A stretch of 64,000 nucleotides of DNA from Pseudomonas cedrina subsp. cedrina (GTDB lineage: Bacteria; Pseudomonadota; Gammaproteobacteria; Pseudomonadales; Pseudomonadaceae). A program made the position numbers and the translations under genes. The notes beneath the pieces are model-generated. The model was given only the letters and a program-made list of their open reading frames with translations, was not told the origin of the DNA and made no database searches. Of this stretch, positions 8,953-16,766 are shown one piece after another (position 1 is the stretch's first letter; each line of letters opens with the position of its first letter). The stretch spans positions 1 to 64,000 of the forward strand of contig NZ_MNPW01000016.1 of assembly GCF_001983175.1 (NCBI RefSeq). Direction: 5' to 3'.

Positions 8953-9106
8953 GATCTCACTCGTCAAAAGGTGGCAGCTATGTGCGGGGTGAGATTACCG
9001 GGGCAGGAGAACCCGGTCAGACCGAAGTCTGCCCGCACACAGCCGCCATAGAGCATGTTGCTCGCGGTTGTGACACTTGGCTCTCCCGAACTCAGGATCT
9101 CACCCC
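8953..9106. promoter_or_regulatory. Structured leader element, copy A
   Basis: A multi-stem structure. GGTGGC (8970-8975)/GCCGCC (9042-9047) is the base. TGTGCGGG (8981-8988)/CCCGCACA (9032-9039), ACCGGG/CCCGGT (8997-9017) and CAGAC/GTCTG (9018-9031) are inner stems. The word GATCTCAC occurs twice as flanking direct repeats (8953-8960 and 9096-9103), and its complement GTGAGAT sits between them (8989-8995), so either flank could pair with it. In copy B all three words differ yet stay complementary. Whether it acts as RNA or as DNA is not shown. Confidence 0.65.
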
Positions 9107-9256
9107 TGATCGCTGATCTGCAGCGACGGAGCGAAGGCTAGCCAGTGAACTGAACAGGCGCAAGGCCGTGGGATTGTCTAGGAAACTTCCTGCAAATTAA
9201 AGGGATATGGATTGCTGGCCTTTAACAACCCATGTCGCACAGACGACACGGTCAAC

Positions 9257-9345
9257 TGTGGGAGCTGGCTTGCCTGCGATGGCGCCCGGTCAGTTGAAAA
9301 TGTGCTGGCTGACACACTGCCATCGCGGGCAAGCCCGCTCCCACA
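9257..9345. repeat. REP-type palindrome
   Basis: TGTGGGAGCTGGCTTGCCTGCGATGG is mirrored by CCATCGCGGGCAAGCCCGCTCCCACA. It forms the right end of direct-repeat copy A. Confidence 0.9.
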
Positions 9346-9514
9346 GGGTTAGGCTGTGTGGGTACCCATGTCGTGAAACGCCATATCGCCCGGTCCAACA
9401 CAAGCATTTGATGCTATACAGTCAATCACTATGATTAACTTCGACTCGGACTGCTGCACAACGGCGCAGAATGAAGCGCCACGAGAATATGAAACGATCA
9501 GGAGCCAACACATT

Positions 9515-9787
9515 ATGGCAACCCCATCAAAAACCAGATCTGTCACCGCTCATGTTCCTGAGCAACTGGCCCAAAAGGTCGATTTAATGGCAGAACGCCT
9601 TGATCGCTCCAGAAACTGGATCGTCAAGCAGGCACTATCGGCCTGGATAGACCAGGAAGAAGAGCGTAGTCGTCTGACCCTGGAGGCGTTGGCCGATGTT
9701 GACGCTGGCCGCGTGATTGATCACCAGGCCGTTCAGGCCTGGGCTGATAGTCTCAGCAGCGAAACGCCATTGCCGGTGCCGCGCTGA
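9515..9787 (+). CDS. Ribbon-helix-helix antitoxin (ParD/CopG type)
   Basis: A 90-residue protein. Its N-terminal half reads TRSVTAHVPEQLAQKVDLMAERLDRSRNWIVKQAL, the classic beta-strand/helix/helix of CopG/ParD repressors (about residues 7-45). The acidic C-terminal half would wrap the toxin. ATG at 9515 is chosen because AGGAG lies ten bases upstream; the longer frame from 9431 lacks a ribosome site. The stop overlaps the toxin ATG by one base, the usual coupled order. As in other type II modules it should repress its own promoter. It lies exactly between two 0.85-kb direct repeats. Confidence 0.85.
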   Translation: MATPSKTRSVTAHVPEQLAQKVDLMAERLDRSRNWIVKQALSAWIDQEEERSRLTLEALADVDAGRVIDHQAVQAWADSLSSETPLPVPR

Positions 9788-10062
9788 TGGAGTTGAAGTG
9801 GACAGCCAAGGCGCTTTCCGACCTTACCCGATTGTATGAATTTCTAGCGTTAGTGAATCAACCTGCCGCCGCACGAACCGTGCAGCAACTCACGGCTGCT
9901 CCCGCCACGCTGCTGGCCAACCCGCGTATCGGCGAGCGCCTGGAAGAATTCGAGCCCCGGGATGTGCGCCGGATTCTGATCGGCCACTATGAAATGCGTT
10001 ACGAGATAGTGGGTTCCACTGTGTATCTGTTGCGCCTGTGGCATACCCGTGAGGATCGTTAG
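9787..10062 (+). CDS. RelE/ParE-family toxin
   Basis: A 91-residue protein with the ParE/RelE fold: WTAKALSDLTRLYEFLALVNQPAAARTVQQL (two N-terminal helices), NPRIGERL, and the C-terminal strands RRILIGHYEMRYEIVGSTVYLLRLWHTREDR with the conserved Arg, Tyr and His. By family it is either a gyrase poison (ParE) or a ribosome-dependent RNase (RelE); the YEI...LRLWH.RE tail and the ParD-type partner favour ParE. Translationally coupled to the antitoxin. Confidence 0.85.
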   Translation: MELKWTAKALSDLTRLYEFLALVNQPAAARTVQQLTAAPATLLANPRIGERLEEFEPRDVRRILIGHYEMRYEIVGSTVYLLRLWHTREDR

Positions 10063-10111
10063 TCGAGTGAAATAGGCCTGTAGTTGGCTGTAATCAACGA
10101 TGGAGATCCAA

Positions 10112-10200
10112 TGTGGGAGCGGGCTTGCTCGCGAATGTGGTGTGTCAGATAAAGGTGTGCTGACTGACACTCCGCCTTCGCGAGCAAGCCCGCTCCCACA
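10112..10200. repeat. REP-type palindrome
   Basis: TGTGGGAGCGGGCTTGCTCGCGAA is mirrored by TTCGCGAGCAAGCCCGCTCCCACA. Copy B counterpart of 8493-8581. Confidence 0.9.
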
Positions 10201-10229
10201 GGGGTTATGTGTTGTTTCTGATAAAGCGT

Positions 10230-10517
10230 TTATGACGATGGTTGCAGGCAATCCAGCGCTCGGTCGGCCAGGGTTTTGGCGTTGTTGATCAAGTGCTCGG
10301 TGGCGCCGGCCATGTGGCGCTGTTCGCCGCTCAGCCCTTGGCAGGTGCCGGCTGCGGTCGCGGCTGCGCAACGCAGCAGGTCGCAGATTTGCACGAGGGC
10401 GTCTTCGAAGCTGAGGTCTTGGTGCACGGTGAAGGATGGCGCTGAGGTGGGTTGCAGGTAGTGGCTCAGGGCGCGTTCGAAGATTTCGCGAGGCGGGTCG
10501 GGGACAATTTTGTTCAT
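10230..10517 (-). CDS. DUF6124/DUF3077-like small Pseudomonas protein, copy B
   Basis: A 95-residue paralogue of the protein at 8610-8912. It differs by a five-residue deletion after VPDPPR (the FTPDRT stretch is missing) and a few substitutions (ALVQ for ALAQ, MAGAT for MAGVT, QPSS for HAPS at the end). ATG at 10517 has TAGGAG upstream. Function unknown. That the two copies keep open frames while their leaders diverge suggests both are under selection. Confidence 0.72.
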   Translation of the reverse strand: MNKIVPDPPREIFERALSHYLQPTSAPSFTVHQDLSFEDALVQICDLLRCAAATAAGTCQGLSGEQRHMAGATEHLINNAKTLADRALDCLQPSS

Positions 10518-10555
10518 TTTGATGCTCCTACTAGGTTGGGGAGCCATCCTGTGCC

Positions 10556-10701
10556 GTTTCCACACGGCAGATTAGGTGGCAGCCATACGCGGGGTGGAAA
10601 ACCGAGTAGTAGGACTCGGCCAGACCGAGGTCTGCCCGCGTACAGCCGCCATTGAGCGCTTGCATACGATCATGACGCCTACTTAGTTCCCAGGTTTCCA
10701 C
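10556..10701. promoter_or_regulatory. Structured leader element, copy B
   Basis: Same architecture as copy A with different sequence. Stems are TACGCGGG (10586-10593)/CCCGCGTA (10635-10642), CCGAGT/ACTCGG (10602-10619) and CAGACC/GGTCTG (10621-10634). The flanking word is GTTTCCAC (10556-10563 and 10694-10701), and its internal complement is GTGGAAA (10594-10600). Relative to copy A, base changes are matched on both sides of the stems. Confidence 0.65.
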
Positions 10702-10854
10702 ACCCGATCGCTGATATGCAGCGACGGAACGAAGGCTAGCCAGTGAACTGAACAGGCGCAAGGCCGTGGGATTGTCTAGGAAACTTCCTGCAAATTAAAG
10801 GGATATGGATTGCTGGCCTTTAACAACCCATGTCGTGCAGGCGACACGGTCAAC

Positions 10855-10943
10855 TGTGGGAGCTGGCTTGCCTGCGATGGCGCTCGGTCAGTTGGGCATG
10901 TGCTGGTTGACACACCGCCATCGCGGGCAAGCCCGCTCCCACA
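10855..10943. repeat. REP-type palindrome
   Basis: TGTGGGAGCTGGCTTGCCTGCGATGG is mirrored by CCATCGCGGGCAAGCCCGCTCCCACA. Right end of direct-repeat copy B. Confidence 0.9.
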
Positions 10944-11270
10944 GCTATCGCTGAGGTTTTTAAATCTGGGTCTTTCGCCAATAGCAGAAGCCACGCGTGC
11001 TGTATTAGCAAGTTTCCAGCCATATTTTTTGAGAGCGCTCGCTGTAAATGAAGCGCCTCAAATCCGCAGTTTTAATCGCCAGTAAGCGGGACTAGGAAAT
11101 TTCCGACTATTTCCTACTGCGGAGTATGACAGAACGGTCCTTACTGATTTTAGGAAGCAGCTGGCTTACTTTGCTCAACAAATCATGCAATGTCGAGCAC
11201 GTGGGGCGGTCAAGTGACCCGCTCTACATGTTATGCGCTTTAGTGCTTTCTCAATGATATGGAGAATATT

Positions 11271-11651
11271 ATGAAAAGCCTTATTGCTTTACCTCTTGCA
11301 GCGTTGATGTTGGTTTCTGCTCAAGTGTCTGCTTCATGTTTGTACATTAATGAGAGCTACACTGGAATCATACCGCCGAAGACGGCGATCACAGCTCATG
11401 GTCCTTTCAAAATCACTTCCGCCAATGGCTGTTCAGGGGCGGGTATTGATGCAACGGTTTCAACGGGTGGTGCTGGCCGCGCGCCCGGAATATATATTGA
11501 GCAAGAAGTCGGTTCTTCTTGGAATAGAGTGTCGTTCAGTATAGGTAATAACGCTTCATACGCAGGGGCTTTTGGTAACTACCGCGTGGTATTGAATAAC
11601 GACGATGCTGTCTCTAAATCCTACTCGGGGGCCGTGAGGTACGGTCGATAG
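11271..11651 (+). CDS. Small exported protein of unknown function
   Basis: A 126-residue protein with a signal peptide (MKSLIALPLAALMLVSAQVSAS). The mature part contains two cysteines (CLYINES and NGCSG, likely a disulfide), Gly/Ser-rich turns and beta-type strands (GIYIEQEVGSSWNRVSFSIG; YRVVLNNDD), like a small beta-sandwich or lectin-like secreted protein. No family recognised. ATG at 11271 is chosen because GGAG lies six bases upstream; an ATG at 11259 has none. Codon use is more AT-rich than its neighbours, consistent with recent acquisition. Convergent with the 175-aa gene. Confidence 0.7.
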   Translation: MKSLIALPLAALMLVSAQVSASCLYINESYTGIIPPKTAITAHGPFKITSANGCSGAGIDATVSTGGAGRAPGIYIEQEVGSSWNRVSFSIGNNASYAGAFGNYRVVLNNDDAVSKSYSGAVRYGR

Positions 11652-11661
11652 AGCGGAGCGA

Positions 11662-11691
11662 GGCGCGCCGGGGCTGGGGGACCGGCGCGCC
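11662..11691. terminator. GC-rich hairpin between convergent genes
   Basis: GGCGCGCCGG (11662-11671) pairs perfectly with CCGGCGCGCC (11682-11691), ten bases after the exported-protein stop. It has no T-tract, but its position between convergent genes suggests a shared stop or barrier. Confidence 0.45.
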
Positions 11692-11702
11692 GGCTGCTGG
11701 CG

Positions 11703-12230
11703 TCATGCCTGTTCTTTTATTGATAAGTCGCTATTTGCAGATTTTATAAAATAAGCCAGTGCATTTATGGCGTGATTGGCACTTATCATGCTTTGTAAGT
11801 AATCCATTGCTCCGTCTTGTCTGGCTACCGCCGGTTCACTTTTGAAAAACGCCCTGGTGTCCTCAAGCCTTTCATTGAATAAGGCAATGGCGTTGAACTT
11901 TACATGCGTATTGGTCTGGAATCCGTTCGCGTCAGATGCTCGATCACCCTCTATAAACATCCCAAATGCTCGTCGACTGATCATGCCTTCGTCGTAGAGT
12001 TTGCTGCCAACTACCTTGAGTTCGTCGGTGCTGATCGACGTCATGTCATAATTTTTCAAAAACTCTTTAAGTTGGGTTATCTTTTCCTGGTTTTCGAGCT
12101 TCAACGCATCCACCGCCTCTGAGGCTTCGGTAATTGTGAATGCATTGGTGACTTGATGCGGATTTTTGATGACATAAGCATCTGTCTGCTTACTCATCGG
12201 TGCGTATGAAACATTCAGAGTAATGGCCAT
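11703..12230 (-). CDS. Hypothetical 175-aa protein
   Basis: A soluble, mostly helical protein without a signal peptide. Segments include LKEFLKNYDMTSISTDELKVVGSKLYDEGMISRRAFGMFI and a C-terminal QSMISANHAINALAYFIKSA helix. The YDMTSISTDEL...LYDEGMIS pattern resembles short proteins of type III secretion or flagellar-type loci in Pseudomonas and Xanthomonas, but I cannot name a family. Composition is AT-richer than the flanking Bat operon, and there is no operon partner. Probably an accessory gene. Confidence 0.65.
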   Translation of the reverse strand: MAITLNVSYAPMSKQTDAYVIKNPHQVTNAFTITEASEAVDALKLENQEKITQLKEFLKNYDMTSISTDELKVVGSKLYDEGMISRRAFGMFIEGDRASDANGFQTNTHVKFNAIALFNERLEDTRAFFKSEPAVARQDGAMDYLQSMISANHAINALAYFIKSANSDLSIKEQA

Positions 12231-12304
12231 TGGATAATCTCCACTAATAGAAGGCTACATCGCTCTATCGGCCCCTGATGTTTTAACTTAAGTTGTGCCC
12301 AAAC

Positions 12305-13945
12305 TTACTTGGGATACAACGGCGGTAAGCTTGTGCTATCCGCCGTCGGGTCCAGCTCGCGTTCTGCCATTGGAATCGCCTTCACCGCGCGCCACAGGTC
12401 TTCACCCAGCCAATAGTGGCCACCTTCGCTGTAGAGTGCGCCGTTCAACCCATCCAAGGCATCCGACAGCGGCACGAACCGCGCCGCCATGTCGGCGAGG
12501 GTTTCCGGTTGTTGCCGCGCCCAGGCGTCCAGCGCCTGGCGGGTGGCGTGGGGGTCGTTGGCCTGGGTGGCGCGCTTGAGGTCGTCGAGCAGGCTGCGCG
12601 GGCTTGGGCCGGTTTGCGCGGCGCGCAGCACGGCAGGTTGCCAGCGCGCGCGCCACCACAGGCCAAAGCCCAGCAGGGTGGTGCAGGCGAGGAGCAGGGT
12701 GCTCAGTTGCCACAGCCACAGGTGGTTGTCGTCGGGGGCGGTGATCACGGTGGGCGTGGCGGGTGTGTCGACCGCCAGGCTCGGGTTGGCCGCCACTTGC
12801 AGGGTGCGCGCCGGCAGGCTGGTGCGTTCCAGGTGGTCTTCGTGGGTATTCCACCACACCACATCCACGGCGGGCAGTTCCAGCGGGCCTGCGCGGGTGG
12901 GCACCAGCGCTTCGCGGTCTTCACGGCTGCCGGTCAGGCCTCGGTCGCTGGCCTGGTTGCCGAGCACCGGCTGGTCCGGGTAGCGGCGCAGCCCGTTGAT
13001 GTCGGTGCTGGGCAGGGCCGGCAATTGCGCGCTGGACAGGCCTTCGGCCTTGACCGTGAGGCTGCGGGTGAGGGAGTCGCCCACTTGCACCTGCTCGGGT
13101 TCCGGGTTCCAGCTTTCAGTCAGGGTCAGGCTGCGCGCCGGCAGCCACGGCGTGTCGGCCGGGTACAGCGCCGGTTTGGGCTTGACTACCAGTGGCAGCT
13201 GCGCCGAGCTGACATGGATCAGCTTGCCCGGCTTGGTGCCCTGCAGCGTGTTTTCTTGCGGCGGGCGCGATTCCACGAGTGTCGCGCTGAAGGTCTGGGT
13301 CGGAATCGCCAGCGTGCCGCTGTGCTGCGGGTAAATGGCGTAGCGGGTCTCGATCACGCCGTGACGAATGCTGTTGATGACCTTCTCATAGGTGCGCGAC
13401 TCGCCCAGTTGCTCCACGCGTGCATCGGGAATCTGCAACGGCGTGAGGCTGCTGTCGTCATACAGCGACACCGAGTGGTACACGCGCACGGTCAACAGCG
13501 CCTGGGCCTGGACGTAGACGCTGGTCTGGTCGAGGTCGGCCTCGACAAACACCGGCGCCAGTTCGGCGGCGGTGTTCTGGCTGGCGGTTTCCACCACTTG
13601 CAGGCTGATCGGCTGGGTCTTGTACTCGCCCACTTGCAGGGGCGGGATGATCACCGTGCCGTTTTCCCTGGGCAACAGGGTGATGATCCAGCGCGTGGTG
13701 GCGTGATTGTCGCCGTCCAGGGTGGTGAGCTGGTTGATCTGCCGCGTACCGCTGACTTCGAACTGTGCCTCAAGGGGCGACAGGTCGGGCTTGCCGAACT
13801 GCGTGACATCACTGGACTCCACCGTCAGTTCCACCGTTTCCCCCGAATTGAGGCGGCTGCGGTCGACGCTGGCGCTCAGGTTCGCCGCCTGGGCGTGGCC
13901 GGCCGACAAGGCGAGCAGAAGCAGTAGGGTGGTGCGGCGGCTCAT
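12305..13945 (-). CDS. BatD-family membrane protein
   Basis: A 546-residue protein. It has a signal peptide (about residues 1-20, ending GHAQA), a large periplasmic region of tandem immunoglobulin-like domains (LSASVDRSRLNSGETVELTVES at the start; LPLVVKPKP mid-way), a transmembrane helix near 420-445 (WQLSTLLLACTTLLGFGLWW) and a cytosolic helical tail. This is the BatD/BAM oxygen-tolerance-type protein that accompanies MoxR-VWA clusters. Last gene of the operon MoxR-DUF58-DUF4381-BatA-BatB/C-BatD; its start overlaps the previous stop by four bases. Its biochemical role is not established; an envelope complex with BatA and BatB is inferred. Confidence 0.88.
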   Translation of the reverse strand: MSRRTTLLLLLALSAGHAQAANLSASVDRSRLNSGETVELTVESSDVTQFGKPDLSPLEAQFEVSGTRQINQLTTLDGDNHATTRWIITLLPRENGTVIIPPLQVGEYKTQPISLQVVETASQNTAAELAPVFVEADLDQTSVYVQAQALLTVRVYHSVSLYDDSSLTPLQIPDARVEQLGESRTYEKVINSIRHGVIETRYAIYPQHSGTLAIPTQTFSATLVESRPPQENTLQGTKPGKLIHVSSAQLPLVVKPKPALYPADTPWLPARSLTLTESWNPEPEQVQVGDSLTRSLTVKAEGLSSAQLPALPSTDINGLRRYPDQPVLGNQASDRGLTGSREDREALVPTRAGPLELPAVDVVWWNTHEDHLERTSLPARTLQVAANPSLAVDTPATPTVITAPDDNHLWLWQLSTLLLACTTLLGFGLWWRARWQPAVLRAAQTGPSPRSLLDDLKRATQANDPHATRQALDAWARQQPETLADMAARFVPLSDALDGLNGALYSEGGHYWLGEDLWRAVKAIPMAERELDPTADSTSLPPLYPK

Positions 13946-15681
13946 CGAGTCTTGTCCTGATGTTGTTGCTGTTCGTACCAGAATTTGCGGCGCAGCAGTT
14001 CACCGGGGTTGTCCGGGATTTCCCGCAGCCATTGCTCCAGCGCCTGGCGCTGCTCGCCGTCAAGGCTGGCATCGCTCGGGCGCAGCGGTGGGGTGGTGGT
14101 CTGTTCATCGCCGAGTTCGCTGCCGGGCACTTCGTTGCCGCCGGTGTGGGGCGTGGCGCCGGCTTGGGTATCGCCGGTGCCGGCCTCGCCCTGGCCTTGG
14201 GAAGACTGCTCGCCGCCCGTGGCGCTTTGCCCATTGTCGCCCGGTTGCGCAGTTTGGCCGGGTTGGGTGGTTTCGTCATCCTCGTTTTTTGCAGGCGCAG
14301 CGGGTTCCGGTTGCGCCTGCTGTTGCATCAGGGTTTCGACCAGCGCCTTGTTTTTCAGCGCCGGTTGCAGGTCGGGCTGCGCTTCCAGGGCCTGTTCATA
14401 GGCGTCGATGGCGGCTTCCAGTTCACCGGACCTGGCCAGGGCGTTACCCCGATTGTAATGAGCATAGGCGTCATTGCCCTCGGCGAAACGCCTGGCGGCT
14501 TCGGCATAGTTGCCCGCTTCGTACAGCGCCACGCCCTGCCACTGCGGGTCCTGGAAGCGTTCGGCCGCTTCGGCGGGGCGTTTGTGCTTGAGCAGGTATT
14601 GGCCTTGCTGGTCGGGACGCAGCCACAGGTCCTGCAGGCCAAAGGCATAGCTGGGCTGGGGCGCGCTCAGCAGCAGCAGCGGCAGGCAGAACAACCAGCC
14701 ACGCCGCCCGGCGCAGGCGGCCAGCAGCAACAAGGGCAAGAGCAGCCAGTAACCCTGGTCGGCCCAGGTGTCCAGGTGCAGCAGCTGGCCGTCATTGCGC
14801 AGGCTTTGTGGCGGGTCGAGCACGCCAAGCTGGCGCAGGTCCTTGTCGTCCAGGCGCGCGGCGCGGTAGCGTCCGCCCATTTCGCTGGCAAAGGCCTTGA
14901 GGGTCGGGCTGTCGAGGCGTGGTACCAGGATCGCGCCTTGTTCATCCTTGAGAAACTCGCCACTTTCCTGGGTTACCGGGGTGCCCTCGCGACTGCCGAT
15001 GCCGAGGATCGACAGGCTCGGCGCCTGGGCGCTTTGCAGTTGCAGGCGAATGCCTTGGCGTTCCTGTTTGGACAGCGAGGAGCCCACCAGCAACAAGCGG
15101 CCTTGGCCGAGGCCGCCTTGCTTGAGCAGGCCAAGGGCTTTCTCGACGGCCAGGTCGGCACGGTGGCCGGGCTCCGGCATGATCGACGGGCGCAAGGCTT
15201 CCAGCAGGTTGCGGCTGGTGCCCAGGTCGTCCGACAGCGGCACCAGCGTGTGGGCGCTGCCGGCGTAGACGACGATGGCGGTTTGCGCATCGCTGCGTGC
15301 CTGCAACAAGTCGTACAGTTTGCGTCGAGCCTGTTCCAGGCGGTTCGGCGGGCTGTCGGTGGCGAGCATTTCCGGGGTCAGTTCCAGCAGCACCACTAAA
15401 GGATCGGACGGCTTCTGGCTGGATTGCTCAACCCGCTGCCAGCTGGGGCCGAGCAACGCCAATACGGCCAGCAGCCAGGCGATGCCGAGCACCACCCACG
15501 GTGACTTGCTTTCGCGCCCATTGCCGCCGCTGAGCAACACGGCGTGGAAGGCCGGCGGCAGGATCATCTGCCAGCGCCCGGCGCGTTTTTGCCGATGCCA
15601 CAACTGCCACAACAACGCGCCGAGCAACGGCAGCAGCAGTAACCACCACGGACGGAACCAATGCGGCCACAGGTCGATCAT
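13942..15681 (-). CDS. BatB/BatC fusion: VWA domain plus TPR protein
   Basis: A 579-residue protein. Two N-terminal membrane segments (PWWLLLLPLLGALLWQLW; WVVLGIAWLLAVLALLG) precede a von Willebrand A domain (about 85-280), another membrane pair (YWLLLPLLLLAAC; GWLFCLPLLLLSA), and a TPR stretch (EAGNYAEAARRF...YNRGNALARSGELEAAIDAYEQAL). A Gln/Gly/Thr-rich low-complexity tail follows. The MIDAS metal site, DxSxS in active VWA domains, reads ELTPEM here, so metal binding is probably lost. ATG at 15681 has GGAGG upstream and overlaps batA by ATGA. Confidence 0.88.
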   Translation of the reverse strand: MIDLWPHWFRPWWLLLLPLLGALLWQLWHRQKRAGRWQMILPPAFHAVLLSGGNGRESKSPWVVLGIAWLLAVLALLGPSWQRVEQSSQKPSDPLVVLLELTPEMLATDSPPNRLEQARRKLYDLLQARSDAQTAIVVYAGSAHTLVPLSDDLGTSRNLLEALRPSIMPEPGHRADLAVEKALGLLKQGGLGQGRLLLVGSSLSKQERQGIRLQLQSAQAPSLSILGIGSREGTPVTQESGEFLKDEQGAILVPRLDSPTLKAFASEMGGRYRAARLDDKDLRQLGVLDPPQSLRNDGQLLHLDTWADQGYWLLLPLLLLAACAGRRGWLFCLPLLLLSAPQPSYAFGLQDLWLRPDQQGQYLLKHKRPAEAAERFQDPQWQGVALYEAGNYAEAARRFAEGNDAYAHYNRGNALARSGELEAAIDAYEQALEAQPDLQPALKNKALVETLMQQQAQPEPAAPAKNEDDETTQPGQTAQPGDNGQSATGGEQSSQGQGEAGTGDTQAGATPHTGGNEVPGSELGDEQTTTPPLRPSDASLDGEQRQALEQWLREIPDNPGELLRRKFWYEQQQHQDKTR

Positions 15682-16766
15682 CGACGCCTCCGCAAACGCA
15701 GGCGTTTGAGGCGCTGGCGCCATTGCGGGTGTTGTTGCAGGAAAATCCCCTTGCTCGACAGTCGATTGAACACCCGCTGCAAGGCGTTGTTCGGCCAGCG
15801 CTCCTGGATCACCAATAGCATGCTCAGCAGCAAGGCCAGGGCCAGCGGCGCGCTGTACAACGCCAGCGCCGGACGTGCTTGGGTGGGTTGTTGCTCGACC
15901 GGTTCAAGTGTGTCGAGGGTTTGCTTGATCGCTTGCAGTTCTTCGCCGTCGCGGGCGCGGAAATACTGGCCGCCGGTGGTTTCGGCGATGGCCTTGAGCG
16001 CCGGCTCGTCGAGGTCCAGGCTCGGGTTGACCCCCAGAATGCCCAGGGAGCCGGTCTGTTCAGGGTCGGCGCCGATACCGATCGGGTAGATCTTCACGCC
16101 TTCCTCCGCGGCCAGGCGCGCGGCGGTCAGCGGGTCGATCTGCCCGGCGTTGTTGGCGCCGTCGGTGACCAGGATCAGCACGCGGCTTTGCGCGGGTCGC
16201 TGGCGCAGGCGTTTGAGGGCCAGGCCGATGGCGTCACCGATCGCGGTGTTCTTGCCGGCGATGCCGATGCGCGCTTCATCCAGCCAGGTGCGCACGGTGC
16301 GCCGATCAAAGGTCAGTGGCGCCTGCAGGTAGGCCTGGCTGCCGAACAGGATCAGGCCGACGCGGTCGCCTTCACGGCCCTCAAGGAAATCGCCGAGCAG
16401 GTGTTTAACCAGGCTCAAGCGGCTCACGTCCTCGTCTCGCCAGTGCATGTCCGGGAAATCCATGGAGCCGGACACGTCCACCGCCACCAGCAGGTCGCGG
16501 CCGCTGGCGGCGATCGGCAGCGGCTCGCCGAGCCATTCCGGGCGCGCGGCGGCGCTCAACAGCAGCAGCCACAGCACCACGAACGGCGCTTGCTGGCGCC
16601 AGCCGGGCAGGTTGACGCGGGCACGGCGGCGGGCCAGGCCTTCAAGGTCGCTGAGGTAGCTGACTTTCAGCGCGGGCTCGCCGCTGTCGGCCGCCGGCAA
16701 CACGAGGCGCATCAACCACGGCAACGGCAACAGGGCGAAGATCCACGGCCAGGCGAACTCAAACAT
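15678..16766 (-). CDS. BatA-type VWA domain membrane protein
   Basis: A 362-residue protein. An N-terminal membrane segment is followed by an aerotolerance-type region (about 1-85) and a VWA domain with intact MIDAS AVDVSGSMDF, the threonine loop and DGANNAGQIDP. A C-terminal membrane helix (PLALALLLSMLLVI) precedes a very basic tail. It is expected in the inner membrane with the VWA domain in the periplasm, partnering BatB and BatD and remodelled by the MoxR ATPase. The operon overlaps on both sides show tight coupling. Confidence 0.9.
   Translation of the reverse strand: MFEFAWPWIFALLPLPWLMRLVLPAADSGEPALKVSYLSDLEGLARRRARVNLPGWRQQAPFVVLWLLLLSAAARPEWLGEPLPIAASGRDLLVAVDVSGSMDFPDMHWRDEDVSRLSLVKHLLGDFLEGREGDRVGLILFGSQAYLQAPLTFDRRTVRTWLDEARIGIAGKNTAIGDAIGLALKRLRQRPAQSRVLILVTDGANNAGQIDPLTAARLAAEEGVKIYPIGIGADPEQTGSLGILGVNPSLDLDEPALKAIAETTGGQYFRARDGEELQAIKQTLDTLEPVEQQPTQARPALALYSAPLALALLLSMLLVIQERWPNNALQRVFNRLSSKGIFLQQHPQWRQRLKRLRLRRRR

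Larger units (their letters stand above)
8485..9346. repeat. Long direct repeat, copy A (REP + DUF6124-like gene + leader + REP)
   Basis: This 862-base block matches 10104-10944 along its whole length. Both start at AGATCCAATGTGGGAGCG and end at the right arm of a second REP. The coding part and the segment from GCGACGGA to the second REP are nearly identical; the leader in between has diverged but keeps its pairing pattern. The two copies flank a toxin-antitoxin pair. Confidence 0.9.
8913..9514. other. Gene-free leader, REP and antitoxin promoter region
   Basis: The 600 bases between the DUF6124-like gene and the antitoxin hold no gene I can support. They contain the structured leader (8953-9106), a conserved block at 9110-9255 shared with copy B that includes TAGGAAACTTCCT near 9179, a REP at 9257-9345, and then unique sequence up to the antitoxin with TATA-like stretches (GCTATACAG near 9413 and CACTATGATT near 9427) that may form its promoter. 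Confidence 0.6.
10104..10944. repeat. Long direct repeat, copy B
   Basis: The second copy of the block described at 8485-9346, in the same orientation, about 0.76 kb further on. It contains REP 10112-10200, the DUF6124-like gene, the structured leader and REP 10855-10943. Confidence 0.9.
10518..11270. other. Leader of copy B, REP and gene-free DNA
   Basis: Holds the structured leader (10556-10701), the shared block with TAGGAAACTTCCT, REP 10855-10943 and about 330 bases of lower-GC sequence with no gene I can support. In that last part TAGGAAAT (11093-11100) and ATTTCCTA (11109-11116) form a perfect inverted repeat resembling the TAGGAAAC/TTCCT motif of the shared block. It may be a regulator site for the exported protein downstream. 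Confidence 0.55.

Noticed and set aside
8953..9103. Flanking GATCTCAC words read as a target-site duplication of a small insertion
   Set aside because: The middle segment carries the complement of the word and copy B shows the same relation with a different word at the same place, which plain target duplication would not produce.
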